Origin: [Phialemoniopsis] sp. UDSM-2020
Taxonomy: Eukaryota > Ascomycota > Sordariomycetes > Thyridiales > Thyridiaceae
Reading direction: 5' to 3'
DNA: 64,000 bases
Assembly: GCA_018873225.1 (NCBI GenBank)
Contig: JAEILZ010000001.1
Location: 6,944,001-7,008,000, forward strand
The position numbers and the translations under genes were made by a program. Positions 10,377 to 20,300 of the stretch are shown one piece after another. Under the pieces are notes generated by a model that was given only the letters and a program-made list of their open reading frames with translations, had not been told where the DNA came from and did not search any database. Numbering within the stretch: the stretch's first letter is position 1; each line of letters opens with the position of its first letter.

Positions 10377-10914
10377 TCAGAGAGCCAGGGCGGCCAGGGC
10401 AGCCGCGCCCATCATCGCATACGATCCCGTCTCCATGGGGGCTCCGGCCGTGGCGGTCAGGCTCGAGACCTTGGCGGCGAGAGTAGCGGAAGCCTCTGGC
10501 GCAGTGTCGGGCCCGTAGCCCAAGGATCCATCTTGATACGCCCTGCAGAGGTCACCGATCACGGATCCGCCTCCTGGAGAAGAGAAAAACCCCGTCAGCC
10601 GCTGCCGCACGAGTCTGCGGCTCATCGTCGAGATGGAACTAGATCAAGAACTTACCCCAATCATCGAAGGATTTCTTTCCGCAGTCCTGCTTCATGCAAT
10701 CCTCTGTCCCTCTGGCCACCTTCACCCCTCCTGCTGCGACGCTGCAGTAACACTCGAAGTCGGTCTGCCCGCAACCCATGCCCTTGATCGCACTGTTGAA
10801 GCACTTCAGCGCGCAGTCGGGAAATGTGTTGATGATCTCTGTCATAGACTTGTCTTCGGCCGTGGCGGCACCCAGAAGGGCGAGAGTGGTGAGGGCGACT
10901 GGTACGATATGCAT
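10377..10914 (-). CDS. CFEM-domain protein, predicted GPI-anchored, two exons
   Basis: Minus-strand exons 10656-10914 and 10377-10573 give 151 residues. A signal peptide (about residues 1-19) precedes a CFEM domain with all eight cysteines at 34, 38, 48, 55, 57, 73, 78 and 96. The last cysteine is contributed by exon 2 (VIGDLC), which confirms the splice. A Ser/Thr/Ala-rich spacer ends in a hydrophobic C-terminus without charged residues, typical of a GPI-attachment signal. CFEM proteins act at the fungal cell surface, in heme/iron capture, wall integrity or host interaction. Which applies here is not visible. Confidence 0.9.
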
Positions 10915-11879
10915 TGCTTTGGTTTTGAGATGGATGTATGATGTGAATCTCTAAAGGGGGGTATTGACAATTGTTGGAATGAGGATGGGATGACAGTCTC
11001 GAAATTGATCAAGACCTTCCCCGCGCTTTTATGCACCTTTCAGACTTCATTCTGCGTCCCATGAGAGGCAACCTATCGAGCACAGGATGCTGGTGCCTTT
11101 ATCGTGGCTTGTTCGCTGTTGGCATCTTGGCGTTGGTGATCTTGGCCCATTTGTGAGCTTTCAGACAGCATCGGCTCTTCAACTCGCTCGGGTGACTGCC
11201 GGATTGTCGTCAAAGGCACAATGATGTGAGGTCATTGTCCGGCCTGCCGAGGTTCCCATTGGCCTCTATCCCGGTGGAGTTTGCGTTACCGACGGTCCGC
11301 CGCCTGTGAACAACACCGATACGGTTCAGCCCCTGCCCATCAACCAGGACATAAACATCTGTGTGAATTCCAGAGGGAAAGAGCACTGCTTAAAAAGGCC
11401 ACTCCTGGTGATGATCATAGGCAGAATCTCCAAATAGGTGCTCGACCTGGGTTGTGCGACGACAAGACTGGACATGTAGGGCTGCATGCCAAGGTGTAGT
11501 CAAAGACAACATACCCGGCTCCGCTTTCCCTACCCCACACTCGGCGGCTAGATATGTACATAGGCGGAGCTGAGCTATGGTCCCAAACTGGTGATGAATG
11601 ACGTCGGAGCTGCATGGAGACACTGCCTCGTCTCGGGCATTGGGATCGTCAAGGCTGCTTCGTCCCCGAGCCCTCTTCAACCTTGCTCAAGCCTGAGTCG
11701 ACGTCGGGTTTTGTTTGTTCAATCGAGCTTGGCTGTTCTGAGTGCTGTCCTGCGGCTTTGTTCCTTCAACTGGGGTAAATTTGCATGGATGCAACTCCGT
11801 GATACGAGATCAACTGCACGTTCACCGATCACATCAAAGCCCCCAAGAAAACCAAATTAGGTCATCACACAGACATGAC
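10915..11879. other. Intergenic between divergent CFEM and sulfotransferase-like genes
   Basis: Apart from the TATA-like box near 11030, no gene or repeat is supported. Small frames on both strands lack recognisable features. Confidence 0.45.
11026..11033 (-). promoter_or_regulatory. TATA-like box of the CFEM gene
   Basis: On the minus strand the sequence reads cataaaag, about 115 bp upstream of the CFEM start codon. Confidence 0.4.
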
Positions 11880-12722
11880 ATGGCCCCTCCCAAGTCCATG
11901 AAACCCTTCCGCCCGGGCCCGGCCCGCGAGAAGCAGGTCCTGTCCCTAGGATTTTACCGAACGGGCTCCCAGTCCCTTAAGGAGGCCCTCACCATCCTGG
12001 GCTACCGCGACGTCTTCCATTCCTCCGCCCTGGGCGACGACATGGAGTTGTGGCGCAGTCTCGGGGAGGTCGCAGTGGCCAACCTCCCGAGCTTGCCCTC
12101 TTATGCCGGCGGGGACTTCACCACGGCGGCTGAGTGGGACGCCTATTTCGGCCCCTGCGAAGCCCTCACCGACGTCACGCCCTTTGCGCCGTCCCTGCTC
12201 GCCTGCTATCCCAAGACCAAGGTCATCCTCGTCCACCGCGACTTCGACTCGTGGGTGACTAGCTTCCTCGACACGCTTGTCCTCCCTTCGTCGTCGGGCC
12301 TCATGGCCTGGATGAGTGGTAATCTGTTCGAGCCGTTGCTGGACGTGCACCTGAGCCGCACGGCCTGGAGCATGTACATGGGCCTCCTCGGCGTCGGCGA
12401 CCTGCGCAAGACGACGGACCGGCGCGTCATGCGCGCGGGCTACAACCGCCACTACGACCTGATCAGGCGCCTCGTACCCAAGGACCGGCTGCTCGAGCTT
12501 GATCTGTGGGAACTGGACTGGGCACCTCTCTGCAAGTTCCTGGGTAAAGAGGTGCCGGACATGTCGTTTCCTCGACTGAACGAGTCTCGCGTCTTTCGGA
12601 ACCAGTTTAGAAAGCTGCACTGGATGATGCTCGTGGGCGGGCTGACGAAGCTGTTGGCTATCGTTGGGATCCCTTTGACGGTACTTGTTGGTGCGGTATG
12701 GTTCACGGGGATGAAGACATAG
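11880..12722 (+). CDS. Sulfotransferase-like P-loop protein (Sulfotransfer_4 type) with C-terminal membrane helix
   Basis: A 280-residue single-exon gene starting at MAPPKS; a longer open frame to 11742 exists but the upstream part shows no family similarity. The P-loop-like GFYRTGSQSLK near residue 25 corresponds to the GxGRTGTxSLK motif of the fungal family often mis-named NAD-dependent epimerase. VILVHRDFDSW resembles the 3'-phosphate-binding region (R-D-x3-W), and SFPRLNES the family's PFPRxN motif. A hydrophobic segment near the C-terminus (about residues 250-275) suggests membrane attachment. The family is related to PAPS-dependent sulfotransferases, but activity is mostly unproven. Confidence 0.78.
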   Translation: MAPPKSMKPFRPGPAREKQVLSLGFYRTGSQSLKEALTILGYRDVFHSSALGDDMELWRSLGEVAVANLPSLPSYAGGDFTTAAEWDAYFGPCEALTDVTPFAPSLLACYPKTKVILVHRDFDSWVTSFLDTLVLPSSSGLMAWMSGNLFEPLLDVHLSRTAWSMYMGLLGVGDLRKTTDRRVMRAGYNRHYDLIRRLVPKDRLLELDLWELDWAPLCKFLGKEVPDMSFPRLNESRVFRNQFRKLHWMMLVGGLTKLLAIVGIPLTVLVGAVWFTGMKT

Positions 12723-12974
12723 GTGATTCAGGAACGTATTGACGGGCTTGGTTTTATGAGTCTAGTGGGCTGAGGGAGCGTTTTGATGTACCCGCCTGTG
12801 TAGACTGGAGGTCAACGATAGAAATGAAGTACGAACATGAAGACTAGATCATAGGAAATCATCTCGATGCTCGCCTAACCATATCGATCTTTGCATCAAC
12901 TCGCGACCGATCATTATCGGGCTGACCGAGTGTCGTGGCTTCCCGGAGTGGGCGATGTTGTGAGACTTGTGTAC

Positions 12975-13051
12975 CTTCCGGAAGAGGTCGCATTCCGAAA
13001 CGGGAAAGCGAGATGTGATTAGCTGCTTCGCATTCCCGAAATGGGAAAGCG
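12975..13051. promoter_or_regulatory. Three TTCC...GGAA palindromes, two inside a ~23-bp direct repeat
   Basis: TTCCGGAA lies at 12976-12983, TTCC-N6-GGAA at 12993-13006 and TTCCC-N5-GGGAA at 13033-13047. The last two sit in near-identical direct repeats (12988-13010 and 13028-13051) sharing tcgcattcc(c)gaaa-gggaaagcg and spaced 40 bp start to start. The group is about 190-260 bp upstream of the TATA box of the flavin monooxygenase at 13384. It looks like an array of binding sites for a dimeric factor, but no factor is identified. Confidence 0.55.
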
Positions 13052-13236
13052 CGCTCTGCACCAACGATTTTACCCGCTGGACGCCCGTCTCACTCGCCCA
13101 TTTCACCCTCACCACAAACCCGAGATGTGAGGCACATCCATTTTTCGGGCGCTGAAGCGGTCCGAATACATCCACCATGGGACTGTACGACGCCGGGACT
13201 CGGGTGGGAGCGGATTGGCAGTTGGTGCAGCCCGGG

Positions 13237-13244
13237 TATATAAG
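13237..13244 (+). promoter_or_regulatory. TATA box of the flavin monooxygenase
   Basis: tatataag lies 140 bp before the ATG. It is followed by a C/A-rich leader, as expected for a fungal 5' UTR. Confidence 0.55.
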
Positions 13245-13383
13245 TTTGCTCTGCTCGCACGTATGAAGAGTCAAGACACACCTGGGTCTCATCAGATACC
13301 AAGTTCAAATTGCAAGACTAGCAACACAGCAGAAACCATACAGCATACACACATAATCCACCTACCACACATCTAGACATATC

Positions 13384-14940
13384 ATGGGAAAGCTTTACGA
13401 CGTTATCATCGCCGGCGCCGGCCCCTGTGGCCTCTTCCTCGCCGGCGAGCTAGGCCTTTCCCGCGGCGCTTCCGTCCTCGTCCTCGAGCGCGAGCCGCAG
13501 CCACAGTCACCCTGGAAAACGAGCCCGTTGGGCTTTCGTGTCCTCAACACGGTCTCGATCGAGACATTCTACCGCCGCGGCCTCCTGAGCAAAGTGGCCG
13601 ATCGCGACGGCGTCACACCCTGGGCTCCGCAAAAGGGCGGCCCTTTCCTGCCTGGCGGCCACTTTGCCGGCCTCATGTTCGACGCCAACAGGCTCGACCT
13701 GAACCGCCACAAGTACCGCCTCCCCGGACCAGCCCTGTTCGCAAGCCCCACCACCATGGAGCGCACGGAGACAGCGCTGGCTGAACGGGCCAAGAGCCTC
13801 GGCGTGGAAATTATCCGCGGCAGCGGCGTCACCAACATCGTCGCGCAAGACGATAAGACCATCACCGTCAAAGCCGGCGGTGACGGCACGACCTATCAGG
13901 GAAGGTGGCTCGTCGGCTGCGACGGCGGGCACAGCGCCGTCCGGCACGCCGCGGGTTTTGAGTTCAAGGGCACCGAGCCCCGGTTCACGGGCTACTCGCT
14001 CAAGTGCGACCTCGACCACCCGGAGAAATTGCCGATGGGCTTCCACGTCACCGACAACGGCATGGTCGCCACGCTGATGCAGTCGAGCTTGTACCTACTC
14101 GACTTTGACGGCGGCGCGTACGACCGCGCCGTCGAGCCCTCGGTGGAGCACGTCCAGGCGGTGCTCGACAAGATCATAGGCAACGACGACGTCAAGATCA
14201 CGAAGCTGCACCTCGTAAGCACTTTTACGGACAGGACCATGCAAGCGACGTCCTACCTCAAGGGCCGCGTCCTGCTCGCCGGCGATGCGGCGCACATCCA
14301 CGCGCCCATCGGCGGGCAGGGGCTCAACATGGGCGTCGGCGACGTCGTCAACCTGGGCTGGAAGCTCGCCGCCACGGTCCGCCAGGAGCAACAGCAGCAG
14401 CAGTCGGATGGGAGGGAGCTCGACCTGTCGCTGCTCGACACCTACGACGCCGAGCGCCGGCCCTTTGGCGCGCGCGTGCTCGAGTGGACGCGCGCCCAGA
14501 TCATGACGCTGACGCCCGGTCCGCACGGCGCCGCTCTGCGGCAGGTCATGCGCGACATGATGGCCACGAGCGACGGGGCCAACTTCTTCATCGAGCGCGC
14601 TTGGGGCCTGTCCGAGAGCTACCGGCTCGGCGGTGACGACCTGCACCCGGCTGTCGGTCAGAGTGCGCCTGACTTCGAGCTTGCGGACGGCTCGCGACTG
14701 GGACCTAAGCTGGTGGGAGGGCGGGCGCTGCTCGTTGATTTTGGCGCCGACAGCGAGGTTGAGCAGATCGCCGGTGAGTACGAGGGCAGTGTCGAGTACA
14801 TCTCCACGAGCGCGAAGGATGCATGCGGCATCGGGGCGGTGTTGGTCCGGCCGGATGGGGTCGTCGCTTGGGCGGTTGACGAGGGCAAGTCCGACGTTGA
14901 GGGTCTGAAGACTGCCATGCAACGGTGGCTGGCGTTTTAG
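13384..14940 (+). CDS. Class A FAD-dependent aromatic monooxygenase
   Basis: A single-exon 518-residue enzyme of the PheA/TfdB (phenol / aklavinone hydroxylase) type. GAGPCG near residue 10 binds the FAD ADP moiety, GCDGGHSAVR (about residue 180) is the DG motif contacting FAD and NAD(P)H, and GDAAHIHAPIGGQGLNMG (about residue 300) is the GD motif for the ribityl chain. The last ~100 residues start with VGQSAPDFELADG, the thioredoxin-like C-terminal domain of this subfamily. Such enzymes hydroxylate phenolic or polyketide substrates. A poly-Gln run (six Gln near DNA 14389-14406) sits in a surface loop. The promoter holds a palindrome array, so it may be strongly regulated. Confidence 0.92.
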   Translation: MGKLYDVIIAGAGPCGLFLAGELGLSRGASVLVLEREPQPQSPWKTSPLGFRVLNTVSIETFYRRGLLSKVADRDGVTPWAPQKGGPFLPGGHFAGLMFDANRLDLNRHKYRLPGPALFASPTTMERTETALAERAKSLGVEIIRGSGVTNIVAQDDKTITVKAGGDGTTYQGRWLVGCDGGHSAVRHAAGFEFKGTEPRFTGYSLKCDLDHPEKLPMGFHVTDNGMVATLMQSSLYLLDFDGGAYDRAVEPSVEHVQAVLDKIIGNDDVKITKLHLVSTFTDRTMQATSYLKGRVLLAGDAAHIHAPIGGQGLNMGVGDVVNLGWKLAATVRQEQQQQQSDGRELDLSLLDTYDAERRPFGARVLEWTRAQIMTLTPGPHGAALRQVMRDMMATSDGANFFIERAWGLSESYRLGGDDLHPAVGQSAPDFELADGSRLGPKLVGGRALLVDFGADSEVEQIAGEYEGSVEYISTSAKDACGIGAVLVRPDGVVAWAVDEGKSDVEGLKTAMQRWLAF

Positions 14941-16086
14941 AGGAGAAGAGATATGATCTGTACGATTACAGGAGAAGCATGTGGTTTCGATAGACAAGGT
15001 TGGCTGTAGACGGGAGCACGCTTCATATGGTTTTGCTTCATAGACTACTTGATTACGTATACCAAATACTATGTATGCCCTTGAAGCCAAAACGTGCTGT
15101 TGTTGAGATGTTGTGTAGTTTCTGACCTCTAGACAGCTGATTGCTGCCTGCTCACGAAATCAAGGACCCAGGGTTTGCACATTCTCCGATGAAAAGGCCT
15201 TGGCCAAGTGGTGTTTGTTGTCTCTCGGTCAGTGTGTTCGATGATAATGCCGCTATTCGCTGATTGTCTGTGCGAAGGCTTGCCACAACTTATCGCCGTC
15301 TTGGGTAAATGGAGCCTTGAAAATGACCTTTGCCCGTAGCGTGGCTGGGCGCTCGGGGAGGCACCACATCGGGTTGAAGGAAACAATGTAGAGGCCGAGC
15401 ATGTGCCCATTGCCCCCGAGACTAGGTCTCTCGAATTTCACTGGCTTTTGATCACCTCTTCTTACAATTTTCTGTGGTGGGGCAGGCACCGTGCCGTCGT
15501 CAGAGCCTCGACATTCACGCTAGTCATGGAGTATCATTGGTTTCCTTTTGGATTCTGCGCATCGATCGTCAGCGCCATCGCTCTTCATCTGGGCTCAAGA
15601 AACGGATTGCAGCGACGGATTCCGAGATAGAACGCCTAGCATGGGATCGGGCAGGGTTCTCTAGCTACTGCAATGTTTCGGGACCCAAAATTCGGGTGAC
15701 ACCGCGCATCTGGATATGTATGAATGCAGTAGTATGTTTCAGCCATAGCCCACGTCACTGGTTCATTCGGCGGCAACATGCTGTGCGAGTTGACAAGGTC
15801 CCAATTGCTTGCCCTTTTTCTTTTTGTAAAGGGTCGATCGATAGTGCTTACGTTTCGTCACGAAAATAGAAATTGCACCATTCGACTAGTCTCTTGGAAA
15901 GTTGAGCCAGCCCCTGATTTTATGCTTACTTCATCTCCACCGCGATAAGCACTTAAGATTTCGGTCAGATCCCTATCTCAATACAGAGAAGGACCTGCAG
16001 ATCAAAAGCAGCTGCTTCGGCACCCTATTACCTTCTTTTCTCATACATAGCCTAGCGACTGAAACACCCTCAAGATCTTGTCTCGA
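14941..16086. other. Intergenic
   Basis: No supported gene. A minus-strand open frame around 15253-15489 has coding-like composition but no ATG start or family match. The region before 16087 is presumably the glycosyltransferase promoter. Confidence 0.4.
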
Positions 16087-17765
16087 ATGGAGGACACGAT
16101 GAAAGAACGAAAGAAGATCCTCCTCTTCTCAGATCCGGCTCTTGGTCAACTCAACGTACACCTAGCAACAGCCCACGCTCTCCTCAACCTCTATCCGTCT
16201 CTAGAAGTGCACTTTGGTATCCACCCGAGCGCCGTTGATGTCGTCTCCAAGCAATCCACCAAGACCCTCCAGACGTGTCCGCCTGGCCGCGAGCCAATCC
16301 AGATCCACGTACTGAACAATGCGCAGTCCTATGAAGAAGCCTTCGCGTTGATATCGGAAGCTGAGAAGGCAAGAGCTATCGGCAAAGCCACGTGGTGCAG
16401 TTTCTTGCAGGCTAGTCGGGTTGGCATCTTTTTGAACCCCTTTACCAAGGAGAAGTGGGTTGAGGCGCATGATGACATCGAAAGAGTCATCCACGAGGTG
16501 AAGCCCGATGTGATCGCGGTCGATCCGATGTTTTCCGCCGCCCTCACCGCGGCCAGGAACAGTGGGATTAGGTGGCACCTACTGATGCCCACGACTATGA
16601 AGGATATCTACACTGAACCTGACTCGCTGTGGAGAATACCAATGTAAGCATCTTGTTCCTTGCACGTGAACACATTGTGCCGTTATGCCGTCAGAGCTGA
16701 CACGCAATGGCTTGTAGGGTAGGGACCGGCTGGCCCTTCCCACTTCCCTGGTACCTCGTGCCGTGGAACATCCTCCACAGCCTGGCGTCATTCTATGTTT
16801 TCTCTCGTGGGGCCGACTTTCAGGAGAAACGAGCGTACTTTCGCAAGTTGAAAGGCGAGGATCCCACCATGCTGTACATCGAGGTCGCGCAGAATCCGCC
16901 GCCGGGATGGAAGGCGTTGGTGCCAATCTTGCCGGAGTTTGATCTTCCCTTCCCGCTAAAGCCCGACTGGCTGGTTCCCTGTGGGCCCATACTTCAACCT
17001 ATAGAGGATATGCAGACCGCAGACCCAGTGCTACATCAGTGGTTGGCGGAAGGTCCAGCCGTTTACATCAGCCTTGGATCTCATAGGGTCATTGACGAGG
17101 AGTGGGCTGTCGAGATGGCGGGTGCGCTGCGTCTCTTATTTGACGAAGCCGAGATGCGGGCCGACACGGAGAAGCGGCCAGAGTTGAGAAAGCTCAGGGT
17201 GTTGTGGAAGCTGAAGAAGACGGGTGCGCAGTTTATGAGCGTTGGAAAGGGCGACACTGACTATCCTGTCGGCAAAGGCAGCAAGTTGCATGGGATATTA
17301 GGCAAAGAACTCGACTGTGGTCGAGTCAAGATCGTCAAGTGGCTCGACGCGGATCCTAGCTCGGTACTGACGTCTGGCCATGTCGCCTGTGCCGTGCACC
17401 ATGGTGGTGCGAACTCATCCCTCGAGGCTATCGCGTGAGTGGGCCCCTTTCCACGAAGTCAACAAAGTTATGCTAACAGTACACACTATCAAAGAGCAGG
17501 TGTTCCTCACGTCGTCTTGGCTGCTTGGGCGGACTGCTACGACTGGGCATCTCGGCTGGAATATCTCGGGATCGGGCGATGGGGCAACCGCCATGGCGAC
17601 CCGAATTGGACTGCCGGGGAACTGGGCAAGGAGTTGATTGCGACGGTGTGCGGGCCAGAGTCTGCCGCTATGAGGGCGAAGGCCAAGGGTTTTGCCAACC
17701 TTGTCAAGAAGAGCTCACCTGGCCGGGAAGTTGCTGCGAGACAACTTGTTGAGGGACTGTTATGA
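16087..17765 (+). CDS. UDP-glycosyltransferase-like protein (GT1 family), three exons
   Basis: Exons 16087-16643, 16718-17434 and 17495-17765 give 514 residues. The N-terminal domain starts with KILLFSDPALGQLNVHL, the usual GT1 beta-strand and G-x-x-x-H loop. The C-terminal domain has the donor-sugar motif HHGGANSSLEA followed, across intron 2, by AAGVPHVVLAAWADCYDWA, matching the H-x-G-x-N-S-x4-E plus D/N-Q-type end of UDP-sugar binding. Such enzymes glycosylate small lipophilic molecules, sterols or polyketides. It lies 1.1 kb from the flavin monooxygenase on the same strand and could act on its product. ATG 16087 is chosen over an upstream TTG; a second ATG follows at codon 5. Confidence 0.85.
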
Positions 17766-18080
17766 TGACTCGCAGTTAAATAGGTTGCTCTTTCAACATT
17801 ACATTAGACACGGGGATGGCCCTCGCTCAAGAAGACTCGTCCTCTGATAGGAGGGGTTATCCCACTATCTAGAGTGAAGGGTTAAAGATAAACTTAATTC
17901 ACTATCTTTTCACTTTCTGCCACCTGTAGCCCACCCAACTAGATCTGCCATACACTTCCAACTGTCGTCCCATCACCAACAGCCTAAACACCGCATTCAC
18001 CTGAATGCAGATCTTCGTCGCACTAGATTCACAATACAACGTCCAATTTGTGAAAGGATCGTTGTTCACACCTTCTCACG
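17766..18080. other. Intergenic
   Basis: Nothing recognised beyond AT-rich spacer. Confidence 0.4.
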
Positions 18081-18883
18081 ATGGACTTCTAACGCATCGA
18101 GGCTTGGATTGCCGCAGTCTTCCCAGTACAGGGACCGACCCTGAAGCGACGACTGGGCCAGACCAGCATATCACCATCTACCAGCATTGAAGCAAAGTCC
18201 AGCAAAAGAAAAAGTCCAGCCGCAGCAGCTCTGTGGAAGAAACAGCCGACCTGATGCTCACCACCAAGCCCGTGGAGACACGTTACATGAGACATGCCAA
18301 CGAGCTGCCAGAGGATATTCTGCCGCTTTTCAACAAGGCTGCGGATGGAATAGATCTGCTTGAGATCCTGCCCCACCAGTTTCGTCATGTCATCACCGTT
18401 ATCGACCCCCGCACCGCATCGCTCCCCGACAATGCCTTTTACGATATGGAGGCTTGGGCAAAGGAGCACGGCACCCACCAGTGAAATGTACGGGAGGAAT
18501 TCAAGACATTGGGGAAGGTATGCTGGGAGACCATGAATGCCATCAAGAAAGACCTACACGAGGCCTATTGGAATGCTTGCATCCACCAACCACTGCTCAG
18601 AGTGGCTCTGGATCCATTCGAAAACATTGAGCATTACGACGTCACTCCGGTCAGGTTAAATCCGAAATATATCGGCAAGACCATTTCCGGCGCAGACACC
18701 CAGGCTAAGCTTGTCGACTTCTGCATCATCCTGAGTGGTGATGACATCAAGGCCCATGTCTTGAGCCGCCTTCAGGAACTGGACAATGACCAAAAGGCTG
18801 GATCATCTGTGTCGCCTACTACGTGGGCTATTTTCTCAGACCACAATCCTCTTAGACGGCTCAAGCTCAAGACATCACGGTAG
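18081..18883 (+). pseudogene. Broken fungal PD-(D/E)XK nuclease-like gene
   Basis: Three separated pieces match, in order, a protein family common in filamentous fungi (PD-(D/E)XK nuclease-like). After an ATG at 18082 and two codons a TAA blocks a frame that continues with RIEAWIAAVF and PTLKRRL, the family's N-terminal region. The frame then shifts, and 18233-18481 encodes the middle segment with DGIDLLEILP. An in-frame TGA at 18482 is followed directly, in the same frame, by LGKVCWETMNAI, EAYWNACIHQPLL and LVDFCIILSGDD up to 18883. The expected C-terminal part with the catalytic acidic/lysine cluster is not seen. At least two stops, one frameshift and a 3' truncation point to loss of function. 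Stop read-through or unusual splicing cannot be fully excluded. Confidence 0.7.
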
Positions 18884-20300
18884 CTACAGAAATGATAGGG
18901 CTAAATTAAGATGGGAGGCATATTAGGATTAATTGCCATGTGCCATAATATGGTATCCCGCTGACCTAGGCCCAATTGTTATTGTCGGCTGTTCCTCCTG
19001 CTGTTTGTCCATGGACTGTGGCTGGCGCCAGGATATATATGAATCTCGCCCTGAAGGTTGAAGGCCCGCCATTACAACAGAAAACAGCGTTATGACATGC
19101 GACAAGCCCCAGAGGTGATCGATGCGCCAAGCTTCTAATCCAGCATCGTAAAATATCTATTTAAGCAGTTCTGACGAAGATATTACAATTTCATATCAAG
19201 CAATGACACCATTTGAGACTAGTCTCGAGAGTAAAGCAGTGGCATTGTCAGACTGCTAAGGGCGGTTGTGTGTTAGGTTGAGCTTCAGGCGAACGGGGTA
19301 GGCTTCACAAAAAGAAGGGGCCTGGGAGGGAAGAGAGCAAGAACGTCTGCTTGATCTCTTTGGGAGGGAGGAACAAGGTTGATTAATGTAAGTGGGCCAC
19401 CAGGCAAGTGTCCTTTCCTTATGGAGGTTACTACGTTCAATGGACCTAAAGTCTTTTCCAGCTCATGTATCCGAGGTTCAGACAAAGACAAGACGACTCC
19501 CGGATGACAAACATTTTTGTCAGACGAACCATGATGGGGCCTCTGTCTCTCTCTTGCGACAACATCTGCCGACTCCCCGAGTATCAGCGTTCCCAGTCGA
19601 AGGGCAATCCATGCCTGCTAACCGCTGAGGAGCTAGGGAGAGATCACGTTGGAATTGGCGTGGCCACCAAGGCACTACTAGCCGTTTGAGCTTGTCGAAC
19701 CCGCATGCTTGTGTCGAACAAGACGCCGCTAGCATCCGACAGCGGTCCAGGGAAAAGCACACCCGACTCCTGGCGATCAGCCCTTTGCTTAGCAAACACC
19801 ATTGAAATTGGGCGGGGCCGCATACGGCACGTAATCGGCTTCACGGAGGCATCATGCCGGCGGCCAAAACTAGTCTCCAGGTCCTGGCTTGGTTTTCCCC
19901 GTGCTTCCCCGCAACTCCGCATTCTCGCTAATCAGCAATGCTTGTCCGGACTACGACGAATGACAACTGCCGAATTTCAGACCACCTCTCGGGCGCCTCG
20001 AGACTGGGGCCGCTCGACCATCGACACGTCCCAAAGCGTCAAGACCGCATGCCGATCGCTGCTTCGTGTCACCTGCGCCGCGCGCGGGGAAAGATGAAGA
20101 CGGGTTGCAATGAAGCTGGATGACATAAAGCGAGATGGCCAGCCATGGACTTTTCTTCAGGTGGATGACGGGAAGCAGTCGGCAGCGTCTCATTCAGTCT
20201 TGCAACTTCGCGATTGGCTTGTCGGACGACCCAGACACTTCCCAAACAGAGTTTGTTTTCCCACCCCTTCTCATCTGTTCTTTAGCCTCTCCTCGCCGCG
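18884..20300. other. Intergenic, MFS pump promoter
   Basis: No gene supported. Small frames on both strands start at non-ATG codons or lack features. The last 100 bp (CT-rich, tctcctcgccgcg before the ATG) look like a 5' leader. Confidence 0.4.

Larger units (their letters stand above)
12723..13383. other. Intergenic with palindrome array
   Basis: No gene. It holds the TTCC-GGAA palindrome group and the TATA box listed separately. Confidence 0.55.

Noticed and set aside
15253..15489. Minus-strand frame with protein-like composition
   Set aside because: No ATG in a suitable place, no upstream exon found and no family recognised. Could be a relic, but evidence is too thin.
17876..17884. Telomere-like gggtta string
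   Set aside because: A single copy in AT-rich spacer; no repeat array.
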